Made by a program: the position numbers and the translations under genes. This document shows, one piece after another, positions 22,468 through 31,698 of a stretch of 64,000 bases of DNA. Within the stretch, counting starts at the first letter, position 1. Each line of letters opens with the position of its first letter. The DNA comes from Pseudomonas alkylphenolica. GTDB taxonomy: Bacteria > Pseudomonadota > Gammaproteobacteria > Pseudomonadales > Pseudomonadaceae. Where the stretch lies: the NCBI RefSeq assembly GCF_000746525.1, contig NZ_CP009048.1, forward strand, positions 4,591,501 to 4,655,500, written 5' to 3'. The notes below the pieces were generated by a model. It searched no databases. It had not been told where the DNA came from and saw only the letters and a program-made list of their open reading frames with translations.

Positions 22468-23292
22468 ATGCCCCGTCTGTTTGCCCCGCTGTTGCTGCTG
22501 TGCCTGATGTTCGCCAGCAGCGCCCAGGCCAGCTACATCACCCGTCAATTGAACAAGCCGGTACCCGGTGGCGTCGCGGTCGTTGACCTCGGCCCCGCAG
22601 CCCAGGCACCGAGCGCGCGCTTTGACGGCAAACCGGTGCTGGTGGTCAAGGAACAGGACAACTGGCTGGCCATCGTCGGTCTACCGCTGACACAGAAACC
22701 TGGCCAGGCGCAGCTCACCCAGGGCACGCGCACGCTGACCTTCAACGTCGGCAGCAAGAAGTATCCGGAGCAACGCATCACCTTGAAGAACAAGCGTCAG
22801 GTCAACCCCGACCCGGCCGACCTCAAGCGCATCGATGCCGAGCTTGCCGAGCAGATCAAGGCCTACCGCAGCTTCAGCCCGAACTTGCCGAGCAACCTGA
22901 TCCTCGACAAACCGGTCAATGGCCCGCTGTCAAGCAAGTTCGGCGTGCGCCGCTTCTTCAATGGTGAAGAGCGCAATCCGCATGCCGGCCTGGATTTCGC
23001 CGTGCCTGCCGGCACGCCGATCAAGACCCCGGCCAACGGCAAAGTGATTCTGGTGGGTAACTATTTCTTCAACGGCAACACCGTGTTCGTCGACCATGGC
23101 CAGGGCTTTATCAGCATGTTCTGCCATATGTCGAAAATCGATGTGAAGCCAGGCCAGCAGCTCAGTCGCGGCGCAGTGGTCGGGCGGGTAGGCGCAACCG
23201 GTCGGGCAACCGGCCCGCATATGCACTGGAACGTCAGCCTCAATGATGCGCGGGTGGATCCGGCGATTTTCATCGGGGCGTTCCAGCCCTGA
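22468..23292 (+). CDS. M23-family peptidoglycan metallopeptidase
   Basis: 274 residues with a signal peptide (LFAPLLLLCLMFASSAQAS). The C-terminal LytM/M23 domain (about 150-265) has the zinc ligands in NPHAGLDFAVPAG (HxxxD) and GPHMHWNVSL (HxH). The N-terminal part is a small beta domain. It is a periplasmic endopeptidase or amidase activator of cell-wall turnover. It follows xseA by 3 bases, so the two are co-transcribed. It marks the left edge of the T6SS effector insertion. Confidence 0.93.
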   Translation: MPRLFAPLLLLCLMFASSAQASYITRQLNKPVPGGVAVVDLGPAAQAPSARFDGKPVLVVKEQDNWLAIVGLPLTQKPGQAQLTQGTRTLTFNVGSKKYPEQRITLKNKRQVNPDPADLKRIDAELAEQIKAYRSFSPNLPSNLILDKPVNGPLSSKFGVRRFFNGEERNPHAGLDFAVPAGTPIKTPANGKVILVGNYFFNGNTVFVDHGQGFISMFCHMSKIDVKPGQQLSRGAVVGRVGATGRATGPHMHWNVSLNDARVDPAIFIGAFQP

Positions 23293-23314
23293 CGCTTGGC
23301 GGCATACCAAACCT

Positions 23315-24079
23315 TCAGTCAGTGCTGAGTGGGACGTTGACTTTGGCCTTGATGAACGGTACGCCCGGTGACAAATAAGGACGAATAACCTCAGCTACAG
23401 CTTCTTTTTGCTTTCGCTTGCAAAAAATATTCAAGCTCCAACTTACCACTCGACCAAGACGCTGATCGAAATGAGTGAACTTCAAGTCCACGACATCTCT
23501 GTTTGTTGCAACGGCGAGCTGCGTAAAATCCCTCCACTCATATATTAGATGATGATATTGGGTGTGCATTTCCCGATAGTTTTTTGAGTAAGCCATCGAG
23601 AGGTACGTCAAACCTAGTCCGCCGGGCCCTATCAACGCGCCGAGCAAGAAAGACGGGTCAATGGTCGCCATGAAAATGAAAAAAATAGCCGTTACCCCTG
23701 CAAGCCACTTCAAGAATGTCAGCGCCCATTCGGGAAAGTCTTTCCATTCACAACACTCCACTCCAGATTGAGTAAAACGAAAGGCGAAATTCATCCGCTG
23801 ATGGGTCATAGATGAAGTTACAGACAACATAAGCACATAAAAGAAAACGCAAGACAACGTTCGCCAAGGCTGACTCATGCCCTCATACACCGAGTACATG
23901 ATAAATGAAACCCCTAACAACAGCACAGCCACAACCACAAACATGCAATTAGCTACAAACGTATTGTAGTTACGCGCTCGAATTGTCCAGCCCAACAATT
24001 CGGGCTCATGCGCAAATTTCCACTGAAGCCGCGTCGGCAGATCAAGATTTTTATTGAAGCCAAACATTGCTGCACTCAT
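23315..24079 (-). CDS. Putative T6SS immunity membrane protein, copy D
   Basis: 254 residues. Four hydrophobic segments are visible, near residues 41-64, 73-92, 119-140 and 143-163, followed by a charged cytoplasmic tail of about 90 residues ending VPFIKAKVNVPLSTD. The start ATG 24079 overlaps the end of a broken effector-tip copy by four bases (ATGA). It is the last member of a set of four paralogues (A-D) lying downstream of a VasX-like pore-forming effector. By analogy with TsiV2-type inner-membrane immunity proteins, it should protect against that pore. Its first 50 residues are nearly identical to copy A, while its tail matches copy C. The immunity role is inferred. Confidence 0.7.
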   Translation of the reverse strand: MSAAMFGFNKNLDLPTRLQWKFAHEPELLGWTIRARNYNTFVANCMFVVVAVLLLGVSFIMYSVYEGMSQPWRTLSCVFFYVLMLSVTSSMTHQRMNFAFRFTQSGVECCEWKDFPEWALTFLKWLAGVTAIFFIFMATIDPSFLLGALIGPGGLGLTYLSMAYSKNYREMHTQYHHLIYEWRDFTQLAVATNRDVVDLKFTHFDQRLGRVVSWSLNIFCKRKQKEAVAEVIRPYLSPGVPFIKAKVNVPLSTD

Positions 24080-24788
24080 CGCTTAGTTGAACCTGGGACG
24101 GCCAATTTTAGTAGTTTTGTATTTTTGTTGAGCAACACGACGCCATCTTTCTCCATCAGCTCACTGCCCAACGCATTATTGATTCGATCGGCTTCATTTG
24201 TTGCCCATTCCAAGGGCATTCGAAACATGTAACCGCGACGATCTGATCGCTGCCGCACACCAGCCGGATATTTAATCTCCAGTTCAAGGGTCGGGCTGTC
24301 GGTCCGACTATCGACCCAGACTTGCCAAAGACGATATGGTTCTTCGTCAGTGTGAGTGAAATCCGTTAGGCTGGTTTTACTTCCTGGCGCGCTAGGCAGC
24401 TCTCCGAGTAACTTCGGTCGATCCAGTTGCCATAGAGAAACTGGTCGTAAAAGCTATTGCCCGCGACGCTTAGTTCGTCTTCTAAAAAATAGCGCCTCTG
24501 GACTATTGCCGGTTGCAAGGTCAGCTCTTTGCCCGCCAGCGCTGCCGGCACCTGGATTAGTACCCAGAAGCCCAGCTATTTTCTCGGGGTACTGCCACCA
24601 CCGTAATACAGAGCTCTTCCCATTACCGTGGGTCGTTGCAACGTCTCCATCAAAGAGGTCATCTGCTTGAGATGCCCATCATTGCCCAACCATTCGGGGG
24701 TTGCCCCGCGCCCCCAGTTACAACGATACAACCACAACCGCAGTCCCTCACGCTTGAAGCGGTCGGGGGCCCATGAACACTCAACCAT
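24076..24788 (-). pseudogene. Orphan VasX C-terminal tip, copy 3 (nonsense and frameshift)
   Basis: Reading from 24788, the sequence matches effector residues from about 933 (RFKREGLRLWLYRC, WGRGATPEWLG, METLQRPTV) to the end. It stops at a TAG where the effector has the Trp of STPRKWLGF (near 24590). It then carries a one-base deletion at about 24415 relative to the intact gene at 28555 (cttcggtc against cctcgggtc). The 3' part to 24076 is otherwise identical to the live effector. The start ATG overlaps the stop of immunity copy C as TGATG. It cannot encode a full tip. The open pieces are 24576-24788, 24366-24551 and 24076-24258. Confidence 0.85.
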
Positions 24789-25555
24789 CAATCGGTGCTG
24801 AGCGGAACATTAACTTTTGCCTTAATGAAAGGCACACCTGGAGACAGATAAGACCTGATAAGTTCCGCCACCTTTTCTTTTGTCTTTCGCTTGCAAAATA
24901 CATTAAGACTCCAATTGGTTTCAAAGTCATCCCCATCCATAGTGATGGTGTATTTCAAATCGACAACCTCTCGATTGGTAGCAATGGCCAGCTGCGTAAA
25001 TTCTTCCCACTTAAATGCATAGTGATGGTAGTACGTATGCATTTCCCGATAGTTCTTTGAGTACGCCATCGAGAGATACGTCAAACCCACACCACCAGGA
25101 CCTATCAACGCACCAAGCAAAAACGACGGATCAATAGTCGCCATAAAAATAAAAACAATCGCCGTTATCCCTGCAAGCCACTTCAAAAAAGTCAGAGCCC
25201 ACTCGGGAAAATCTTTCCACTTGCAATACTCCACGCCGGACTTCGTGAAGCGAAAAGCGAAATTCATTCGCTGATGGGTCATAGTAGAGATTACGGACGC
25301 GCATACTATGTAAAAACATATACTCACCAATAACCGTGAAAAAGAAGGCTCACCCGACGCTGAAGTTGAGTAGAAAAAATACGCCCAACCCATTATTACG
25401 ACTAGCATAAACGCAAACATACCATTCGCCACAAACGTATTGTAGTTACGCGCCCGGATCGTCCAAGCCATTAATTCAGGCTCATGCGAAAATTTCCACT
25501 CAAGCTGCGACGGCAGCTCAAGGGCTTTATTAAGGTTAAACATTATATGACTCAA
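24788..25555 (-). CDS. Putative T6SS immunity membrane protein, copy C
   Basis: 255 residues from a TTG at 25555 that overlaps the preceding tip's TGA; an ATG four codons in, at 25543, is the alternative. It has the same plan as the other copies: conserved LPSQLEWKFSHEPELMAWTI, ARNYNTFVAN, four hydrophobic segments, WKDFPEWALTFLKWLAGITA, and a cytoplasmic tail ending FIKAKVNVPLSTD. It is the most divergent copy in segments 1-2 (FAFMLVVIMGWAYFFYST). The gene is AT-richer than the flanking core genes. Predicted to sit in the inner membrane and give immunity to a related pore-forming tip. Confidence 0.7.
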   Translation of the reverse strand: MSHIMFNLNKALELPSQLEWKFSHEPELMAWTIRARNYNTFVANGMFAFMLVVIMGWAYFFYSTSASGEPSFSRLLVSICFYIVCASVISTMTHQRMNFAFRFTKSGVEYCKWKDFPEWALTFLKWLAGITAIVFIFMATIDPSFLLGALIGPGGVGLTYLSMAYSKNYREMHTYYHHYAFKWEEFTQLAIATNREVVDLKYTITMDGDDFETNWSLNVFCKRKTKEKVAELIRSYLSPGVPFIKAKVNVPLSTD

Positions 25556-26172
25556 CGAGCGCTTGAGTTGGGGACGGGTAAATTAAATAGCTCAGTGCTT
25601 GTGTGGGTCAGCACGATTCCATCCTTTTTCATCAGTTCATTGTTAAACATATTATTGGCACGATCGGCCTCGTTCACGGCCCATTCCAGTGCCAGTCTGA
25701 ACATGTAACCGCGGCCATCTGACCGCTGCCGCACGTCGCGCGGGTATTTAATCTCCAACTCAAGGATCGGATTGTCCGCTGGGCTGTCAATCCAGACTTG
25801 CCAAAGACGGTGTTGATCTTTCTGGGTGTAAGTGAAATCCGCCGGGCGAAGTTTATATACGGGTCCGCCGGGCAACTCTCCGAGCTGCTTCGGATCGACC
25901 CAGTTGCCATCAAGAAACTGGTCGTAAACGTTATTCTCCGTGGCATACAGCCGATCTTTAGAAAAATAGCGCTGCTCGACGATTGCCGGTTGCAAGGTCA
26001 GCTCTTTGCCCGCCAGCGCTGCCGGCACCTGGATTTGTACCCAAAACCCCAGGCACTTTTTCGGGGTGCTGCCACCACCGCAATACAAAGCGTTCCCTAC
26101 TACAGTGGCCGTTGCTGCGTCTCCTCCATTAGTACTGTGGAACGTCAGCCTTGGTTTCGATGCACGGCACAC
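25552..26172 (-). pseudogene. Orphan VasX C-terminal tip, copy 2 (frameshifted start)
   Basis: The open frame (206 codons, from a GTG at 26172) matches the last 180 or so residues of the effector: GGGSTPKKCLGFWVQIQVP, YDQFLDGNWVDPKQLGELPG, YRLWQVW-like and RSDGRGYMFR. The natural coupled start would be the ATG in TAATG at the end of immunity copy B (about 26128). It leads into METLQRP-like codons but hits TAG after nine residues because one C is missing relative to the intact effector. The long frame is reached only from a GTG inside the immunity gene or from a TTG further in. Probably a remnant, though low-level expression cannot be excluded. Confidence 0.7.
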
Positions 26173-26887
26173 CTGGAGACAGATAAGGCTTAATAAATTC
26201 AGCTACTTTTTCTTTTTGCTTCCTTCTACAGAAAATATTAACCCCCCCAACGGTTATATGATCACGCCCCTCCTGAATAACACTATATTTAAATTCAACG
26301 ATCTCTCTATTAGTAACAACAGCGAGCTGCGTAAGTTCTTCCCACTTAAATGCATAGCAATGGTATTGGGTATGCATTTCCCGATAGTTCTTTGAGCATG
26401 CCATCGAAAGATATGTCAAACCCACTCCACCAGGACCTATCACTGCACCAAGCAAGAACGACGGATCAATGGTTGCCATGAAAACAAAAAAAACAGCCGT
26501 TATCCCTGCAAGCCATTTCAAAAATGTCAGGGCCCATTTGGGGAAATCCTTCCACTCACAATGTTCCAGCCCCGACTTACTAAAACGATAAGCGCAATTT
26601 ATTTGCTGATGGGTCATGGAAGAAACCACAGACAACATAAGAACATAAAAGAAAACACAAGATAATATTCGCCAAGGCTGCCCCATCCCCTCATACACCG
26701 AATACATAATAAAAGCACCACCCAATATCAATATAGCCATAAATAAAAACATGCTATTAGCCACAAAAGTATTGTAATTACGCGCCCGAATCGTCCAAGC
26801 CAATAATTCAGACTCATGCGCAAATTTCCACTCAAGCTGCGGCGGTAGATCAAGGGGCTTATAAAATTTAAAAATCATAGCACTCAA
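26129..26887 (-). CDS. Putative T6SS immunity membrane protein, copy B
   Basis: 252 residues from TTG 26887 (overlapping the preceding tip's TGA), or 249 from ATG 26878. The segment plan matches copies A, C and D: FVANSMFLFMAILILGGAF in segment 1, CVFFYVLMLSVVSSMTHQ in segment 2, and WALTFLKWLAGITAVFFVFM in segment 3. The tail ends PGVPCIETKADVPQY like copy A and unlike C and D. The 1332-base spacing to the corresponding points of copy A shows a tandem duplication of a tip-plus-immunity unit. Predicted inner-membrane immunity protein. Confidence 0.7.
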   Translation of the reverse strand: MSAMIFKFYKPLDLPPQLEWKFAHESELLAWTIRARNYNTFVANSMFLFMAILILGGAFIMYSVYEGMGQPWRILSCVFFYVLMLSVVSSMTHQQINCAYRFSKSGLEHCEWKDFPKWALTFLKWLAGITAVFFVFMATIDPSFLLGAVIGPGGVGLTYLSMACSKNYREMHTQYHCYAFKWEELTQLAVVTNREIVEFKYSVIQEGRDHITVGGVNIFCRRKQKEKVAEFIKPYLSPGVPCIETKADVPQY

Positions 26888-27504
26888 CTATTACTTAAAT
26901 TGGGGACTGGTAACGTTAATAGCTCAGTGCTGTTGTGTGTCAGCACGATGCCATCTTTTTCCATCAGTTCACTGCCAGATGTACTGTTGACTCGATCAGC
27001 CTCGTTCGCTGCCCATTCCAGCGCCAGTCGGAACATGTAGCCGCGGCCGTCTGACCGCTGCCGCACGTCGCGCGGATATTTAACCTCCAGTTCAAGGATC
27101 GGATTGTCCGCTGGGCTGTCAATCCAGACTTGCCAAAGACGGTGTTGATCTTTCTGGGTGTAAGTGAAATCCGCTGGGCGAAGGTTATATACGGGTCCGC
27201 CGGGCAACTCTCCGAGCTGCTTCGGATCGACCCAATTGCCATCAAGAAACTGGTCGTAAACGTTATTCTCCGTGGCATACAGCCGATCTTTAGAGAAATA
27301 GCGCTGCTCGACGATTGCCGGTTGCAAGGTCAGCTCTTTGCCCGCCAGCGCTGCCGGCACCTGGATTTGTACCCAAAACCCCAGGCACTTTTTCGGGGTG
27401 CTGCCACCACCGCAATACAAAGCGTTTCCTACTACAGTGGTCGTTGCTGCGTCTCCTCCATTAGTACTGTGGAACGTCAGCCTTGGTTTCGATGCACGGT
27501 ACAC
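26884..27504 (-). pseudogene. Orphan VasX C-terminal tip, copy 1 (frameshifted start)
   Basis: 206 open codons from a GTG at 27504, nearly identical to tip copy 2 exactly 1332 bases away, ending VPNLSNS. It carries the same one-base deletion near the coupled ATG (CGACCACTG where the effector has CGACCCACTG), so that start terminates after nine codons. The shared lesion means it arose before the two copies were duplicated. The downstream immunity start overlaps its stop codon. Confidence 0.7.
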
Positions 27505-28219
27505 CTGGAGACAGATAAGGCTTAATAAATTCAGCTACTTTCTCTTTCTGCTTCCTCTTGCAAAATATATTAATACCCCCATTGGTTATATGATCATCTC
27601 CTTCTTGGATTACGCTGTATTTTAAATCGACGATCTCCCTATTGGTAACAACGGCTAGTTGAGTGAACTCTTCCCACTCAAATGCATAGTGGTGGTAGTG
27701 GGTATGCATTGCCTGGTAGCTCTTTGAGTGTGCCATCGAGAGATATGTCAAGCCCAGACCACCAGGCTCTATCAGCGCGCCAAGCAAGAATGATGGATCA
27801 ATGGTTGCCATGAAAACAAAAAAAATTGCCGTTATCCCAGTAAGCCACTTCAAGAATGTCAGGGCCCATTTCGGAAAATCTTTCCACTTGCAATGTTCCA
27901 TCCCGGACTTACTAAAACGAAAGGCGAAATTCATCCGCTGATGGGTCATGGATAAAACTACAAACAACGTAAGCATGCAATAGAAAACGCAAGACAATGT
28001 TCGCCAAGGCTGACTCATCCCCTCATACACTGAATACATTATGAGTGCACCACCAAAAATCAATACAGCCATAAATAAAAACATGCAATTAGCTACAAAC
28101 GTATTGTAGTTACGCGCTCGAATTGTCCAGCCCAACAATTCGGGCTCATGCGCAAATTTCCACTGAAGCCGCGTCGGCAGATCAAGATTTTTATTGAAGC
28201 CAAACATTGCTGCACTCAT
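27461..28219 (-). CDS. Putative cognate immunity protein of the VasX-like effector, copy A
   Basis: 252 residues. ATG 28219 overlaps the effector stop codon by four bases (ATGA), so it is translationally coupled to the effector and is the cognate immunity candidate. N-terminal 50 residues (MSAAMFGFNKNLDLPTRLQW on) equal copy D, and the C-terminal tail (GVPCIETKADVPQY) equals copy B, so it is a mosaic. Four hydrophobic segments near 41-64, 73-92, 119-140 and 143-163 predict an inner-membrane protein. The known arrangement in Vibrio cholerae, effector VasX followed by membrane immunity TsiV2, supports the role. No family name is assigned. Confidence 0.75.
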   Translation of the reverse strand: MSAAMFGFNKNLDLPTRLQWKFAHEPELLGWTIRARNYNTFVANCMFLFMAVLIFGGALIMYSVYEGMSQPWRTLSCVFYCMLTLFVVLSMTHQRMNFAFRFSKSGMEHCKWKDFPKWALTFLKWLTGITAIFFVFMATIDPSFLLGALIEPGGLGLTYLSMAHSKSYQAMHTHYHHYAFEWEEFTQLAVVTNREIVDLKYSVIQEGDDHITNGGINIFCKRKQKEKVAEFIKPYLSPGVPCIETKADVPQY

Positions 28220-31200
28220 CGCTTAGTTGAACCTGGGACGGCCAATTTTAGTAGTTTTGTATTTTTGTTGAGCAACACGACGCCATCTTTCTCCATCAGC
28301 TCACTGCCCAACGCATTATTGATTCGATCGGCTTCATTTGTTGCCCATTCCAAGGGCATTCGAAACATGTAACCGCGACGATCTGATCGCTGCCGCACAC
28401 CAGCCGGATATTTAATCTCCAGTTCAAGGGTCGGGCTGTCGGTCCGACTATCGACCCAGACTTGCCAAAGACGATATGGTTCTTCGTCAGTGTGAGTGAA
28501 ATCCGTTAGGCTGGTTTTACTTCCTGGCGCGCTAGGCAGCTCTCCGAGTAACCTCGGGTCGACCCAATTGCCATAGAGAAACTGGTCGTAAAAGCTATTG
28601 CCCGCGACGCTTAGTTCGTCTTCTAGAAAATAGCGCCTCTGGACTATTGCCGGTTGCAAGACCAGTTCTTTACCCGCCAACGCTGTAGGCACCTGAATTT
28701 GCAACCAGAAGCCCAGCCATTTTCTCGGAGTACTGCCACCGCCATGATACAAGGCTCTGCCCACTACAGTGGGTCGTTGCAGAGTCTCCATCAAAGTATT
28801 CATCTGTTCGCGATGGCCTTCATCCCCCAGCCATTCAGGTGTTGTCCCACGTCCCCAAGTGCAACGGTACAACCACAAACGCAGCCCCTCGCGTTTGAAG
28901 CGGTTGGCGGCCATGGTGACCATCAAATAGGCAATGCCGAGGAGCGCTAAGATAATTGTCACTGGCGTCGACATTACCCACGCGAAACCAAACCAATAGC
29001 CAAGGCCTGCGCCGACTAGTTGGGTCGTTGCCGCAAAAGACATTCCGAAAACCACACCGAACTTTGCCCAAAGCAGCGCTTTCTCTTCCTCGCTCGTGGC
29101 GCCACCAACGTCTTCAGAAATTTGCCAAGCCTCAAGCCCGGCAGCAACAGCCCCCAACGCTGCCCACGTCACCGTGCGCAATATCAGACTTTTCGAAGTC
29201 TTCGCGAACTCCTTTGCCACCGCAGCCTTTGCACTACCCGCGGAAGCGGTTTTGGCTTGCCCCAACCATTTAGAGTATCCGGCCTCAGCAACTTTCAGAG
29301 TTCTGTTACTTAGCTCCGTAGCCATCCCCCCCGCCCGACTCCAAACCGGCCCAACCCACAGCGCCGCAATGGCATTGGCTGCATACGCGGAGTTCGCTCC
29401 CAACGTGCGCCATTCATCCGCCGTAAAGCGACCATCGTTCTGCGCCTGCCTGGCCGTATTCCAAACGTTCCACGCGTTCAGACCGACCAACAAGGCAGGC
29501 AGGGCATTGCCCAGGTTCTGCCCCATCCAGGCTCTGGTGCGCTTCAGGTACTCATGAGTACCTGCCACTTTCAATTGCGCCGTCACCTCAGCCTGCCCCA
29601 GGTCGGCGAGCCAGCTATTGACTTGCCCCAGACTAGCATCCAGGCGCGTAGTGCCAGTCGCTTTGGCGATGATCTGATTGGGACGTTGCAAAAACAGCGT
29701 TTTCATCTGCTCTTCAAGGGTTTGCAGAGCGATGCGCGCGGCGCGTTGGTCGTAAAGTGTATTGGGCCGTTGCAACACGCGTTGGGTGCCGGAAATTTTG
29801 TTGGCCACGGTTTTCACTTGCAGCAGCCAGACCTGGTAATCGCGTGCGTAGGTCGGATTGACCAGCAGCTGGGTGGCGCTGGAAATTTCAGTGGAGATCA
29901 ACACCTGGGTGGCCGCGAGGGTAAATCCGATTTGCTGCTTCATGGCCGGCATCAACATGCCGTTCAGCCCGTGCCAGGCGTCCCGGGCCTGGTGGTTGGC
30001 GACATTGACCAAGGTGCTCAAGGCTTGTTTGGCGGCACTACTCATGGCCTGGTAGTGCTTGCTGTTCTGCAAGCTCTCCAGGTCGAAGACCGCTTTGAGC
30101 TCATTGGCCCGGGTGGCCAGGCTCGTGGCATCGCCCGCTGAGGTCGGGGTCAGCGCCGGTGAGCTGCCATCTCCTTCGAGGCCCTGATCGTCAAGTGTTC
30201 CGTAGGTGGTGAAGTTGTGCGACACCGTTTTGATCAAGGTCGCCACTTGCGGGTTGAAGTTGAACAGCGCCAGGCCGAACAGGCTGCTCGGTCGCTCAGC
30301 CTCCTTGCACAACCACTGCTGTCCCTTCGATCCATTGCCCAGCAGGGTGTAAAGCGCGTGAGCGGTCTCCAGCAGTTGGCTGGATTGGTCGACGTTGCAG
30401 GCGTCGTGATAAACAGCTTCTGCGCCGGGGCCAAGGCGCTCAAGCCAGGTGAGCAGATCAGTTTCGCTACGCTGGCAATGGTCCTGGAGCCGTTGAGCCT
30501 GGGCCGTGGTCTGACTCAGGTACTGCTGTGCTTCATCAAAGCGCACGTCCTCGCGCCAAAGACGCTTGGCCTTCCACTCTTCGAGGGCTGCCTGCCAATC
30601 GCCTTGAGCGGGCAGTTGCCCCCATCGGGCTTTAAACTGGGCTTGGGCGGCATCTATTTCCGGGCCGGCACCCATCATCACCAAGTACTCCTGATCGGCT
30701 GTGACCAGGTCCTTGCCGCGCTCGACTTTATCCATGGTTTTCAGCAGGCGGTACAGGTCGTCGATGTAGGCTTGGCGTTGAAATGGGTCCTTGATCGAGT
30801 CCGGGATAAACGCATCGGTATCAAAACCACACAAGCGCTCGACGGCAACGGCGCTTTCCAGTGTGTGCTGATGCAGGTTTTCAAACTGACTCTGCTCCAG
30901 GAGCCGGCCGCTCAGGTTCATGCTCAGGTCATCGACGATGGCTAGCGGATCATCCAGGGCGATAAACAGCGCCGTGTCCTGTTCCGGGACCCTGCCGCGC
31001 ACCAACGCCTCTTCGAACGCCGGTTTGTACGGCAGACCAGGCTCGCTGGCGCTGGTCGGCAGCAGCGTGCTGGTGAAGCTTGGCGCTGTTGCGCCGTAGA
31101 CGAGAATATCCGCCACGCTGTTGCCCAGTTCGGTAATTGAGCCGCCGTGCTCGGCTTTGCCGCTGGCGCAAAACGCTGGCAGATCGAGGGTGCGCATCCA

Positions 31201-31698
31201 TTGGCGTTGTTCAGTGGCGCTGCTGCGCATCAGCTCGCACAGGCGCCAGGTCCATTGCACCGGTGAGTAAGCGATACGCAGTTGGCTGCGGCGGGGATAC
31301 AGCAGGTAGGGATGGCTTTCGCCTGGGTTGTGACGAACATCCTGGTTCAGTTGACTTTCCGTCCACGTGTGACGCGTGAAGTGCTCAGCGGATACCTGGT
31401 ATTCGTGGAAGGTCTGGTCGACACTGTTCCACACATAGAGCCAGCCATCGCGTAACTGACGCAAGGTGTAGCTGCGGGTCTGCAGTTCGGGCAGTCTGCT
31501 CGACCAGCCGGCCGGCAGTGGATTCGGCCCTTGGTTGCTGTCTTTGCCGAGCGGTGATTCGTCCAGTGCATAACGCACCGGGAAAATCGCCACCTGCGCG
31601 TGCCGCAAGGCACATTGGCCTCTGCCCATAGGCGCGTCGGTAAATTCCTGGTTACGCCGGGCCTGATTCAGTTCGGCTTCTGTCACGGGCTGGTTCAT
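28216..31698 (-). CDS. VasX-like pore-forming T6SS effector (BTH_I2691-type)
   Basis: 1160 residues from ATG 31698, which overlaps the adaptor gene's stop as TGATG. The N-terminal toxin VasX region (about 20-250: CALRHAQVAIFPVRYALDES, RSYTLRQLRDGWLYVW, YLLYPRRSQLRIAYSPVQWT) is the usual VgrG/adaptor-loading part. A long helical middle follows. Residues about 730-930 hold five hydrophobic segments (near 732-747, 770-789, 838-857, 877-902 and 908-930), as in colicin-like pore formers. A 228-residue soluble tip from RFKREGL ends GSTKR. There is no signal peptide, no YD repeats and no PAAR motif. Expected to depolarise target-cell membranes. Its tip is copied three times downstream. Confidence 0.85.
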   Translation of the reverse strand: MNQPVTEAELNQARRNQEFTDAPMGRGQCALRHAQVAIFPVRYALDESPLGKDSNQGPNPLPAGWSSRLPELQTRSYTLRQLRDGWLYVWNSVDQTFHEYQVSAEHFTRHTWTESQLNQDVRHNPGESHPYLLYPRRSQLRIAYSPVQWTWRLCELMRSSATEQRQWMRTLDLPAFCASGKAEHGGSITELGNSVADILVYGATAPSFTSTLLPTSASEPGLPYKPAFEEALVRGRVPEQDTALFIALDDPLAIVDDLSMNLSGRLLEQSQFENLHQHTLESAVAVERLCGFDTDAFIPDSIKDPFQRQAYIDDLYRLLKTMDKVERGKDLVTADQEYLVMMGAGPEIDAAQAQFKARWGQLPAQGDWQAALEEWKAKRLWREDVRFDEAQQYLSQTTAQAQRLQDHCQRSETDLLTWLERLGPGAEAVYHDACNVDQSSQLLETAHALYTLLGNGSKGQQWLCKEAERPSSLFGLALFNFNPQVATLIKTVSHNFTTYGTLDDQGLEGDGSSPALTPTSAGDATSLATRANELKAVFDLESLQNSKHYQAMSSAAKQALSTLVNVANHQARDAWHGLNGMLMPAMKQQIGFTLAATQVLISTEISSATQLLVNPTYARDYQVWLLQVKTVANKISGTQRVLQRPNTLYDQRAARIALQTLEEQMKTLFLQRPNQIIAKATGTTRLDASLGQVNSWLADLGQAEVTAQLKVAGTHEYLKRTRAWMGQNLGNALPALLVGLNAWNVWNTARQAQNDGRFTADEWRTLGANSAYAANAIAALWVGPVWSRAGGMATELSNRTLKVAEAGYSKWLGQAKTASAGSAKAAVAKEFAKTSKSLILRTVTWAALGAVAAGLEAWQISEDVGGATSEEEKALLWAKFGVVFGMSFAATTQLVGAGLGYWFGFAWVMSTPVTIILALLGIAYLMVTMAANRFKREGLRLWLYRCTWGRGTTPEWLGDEGHREQMNTLMETLQRPTVVGRALYHGGGSTPRKWLGFWLQIQVPTALAGKELVLQPAIVQRRYFLEDELSVAGNSFYDQFLYGNWVDPRLLGELPSAPGSKTSLTDFTHTDEEPYRLWQVWVDSRTDSPTLELEIKYPAGVRQRSDRRGYMFRMPLEWATNEADRINNALGSELMEKDGVVLLNKNTKLLKLAVPGSTKR

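Noticed and set aside
28216..31698. Effector considered as an Rhs/YD-repeat toxin because of the orphan tips
   Set aside because: No YD repeats or RhsA core motif (DPxGL); the N-terminus is VasX-like and the C-terminal third has clustered membrane segments.
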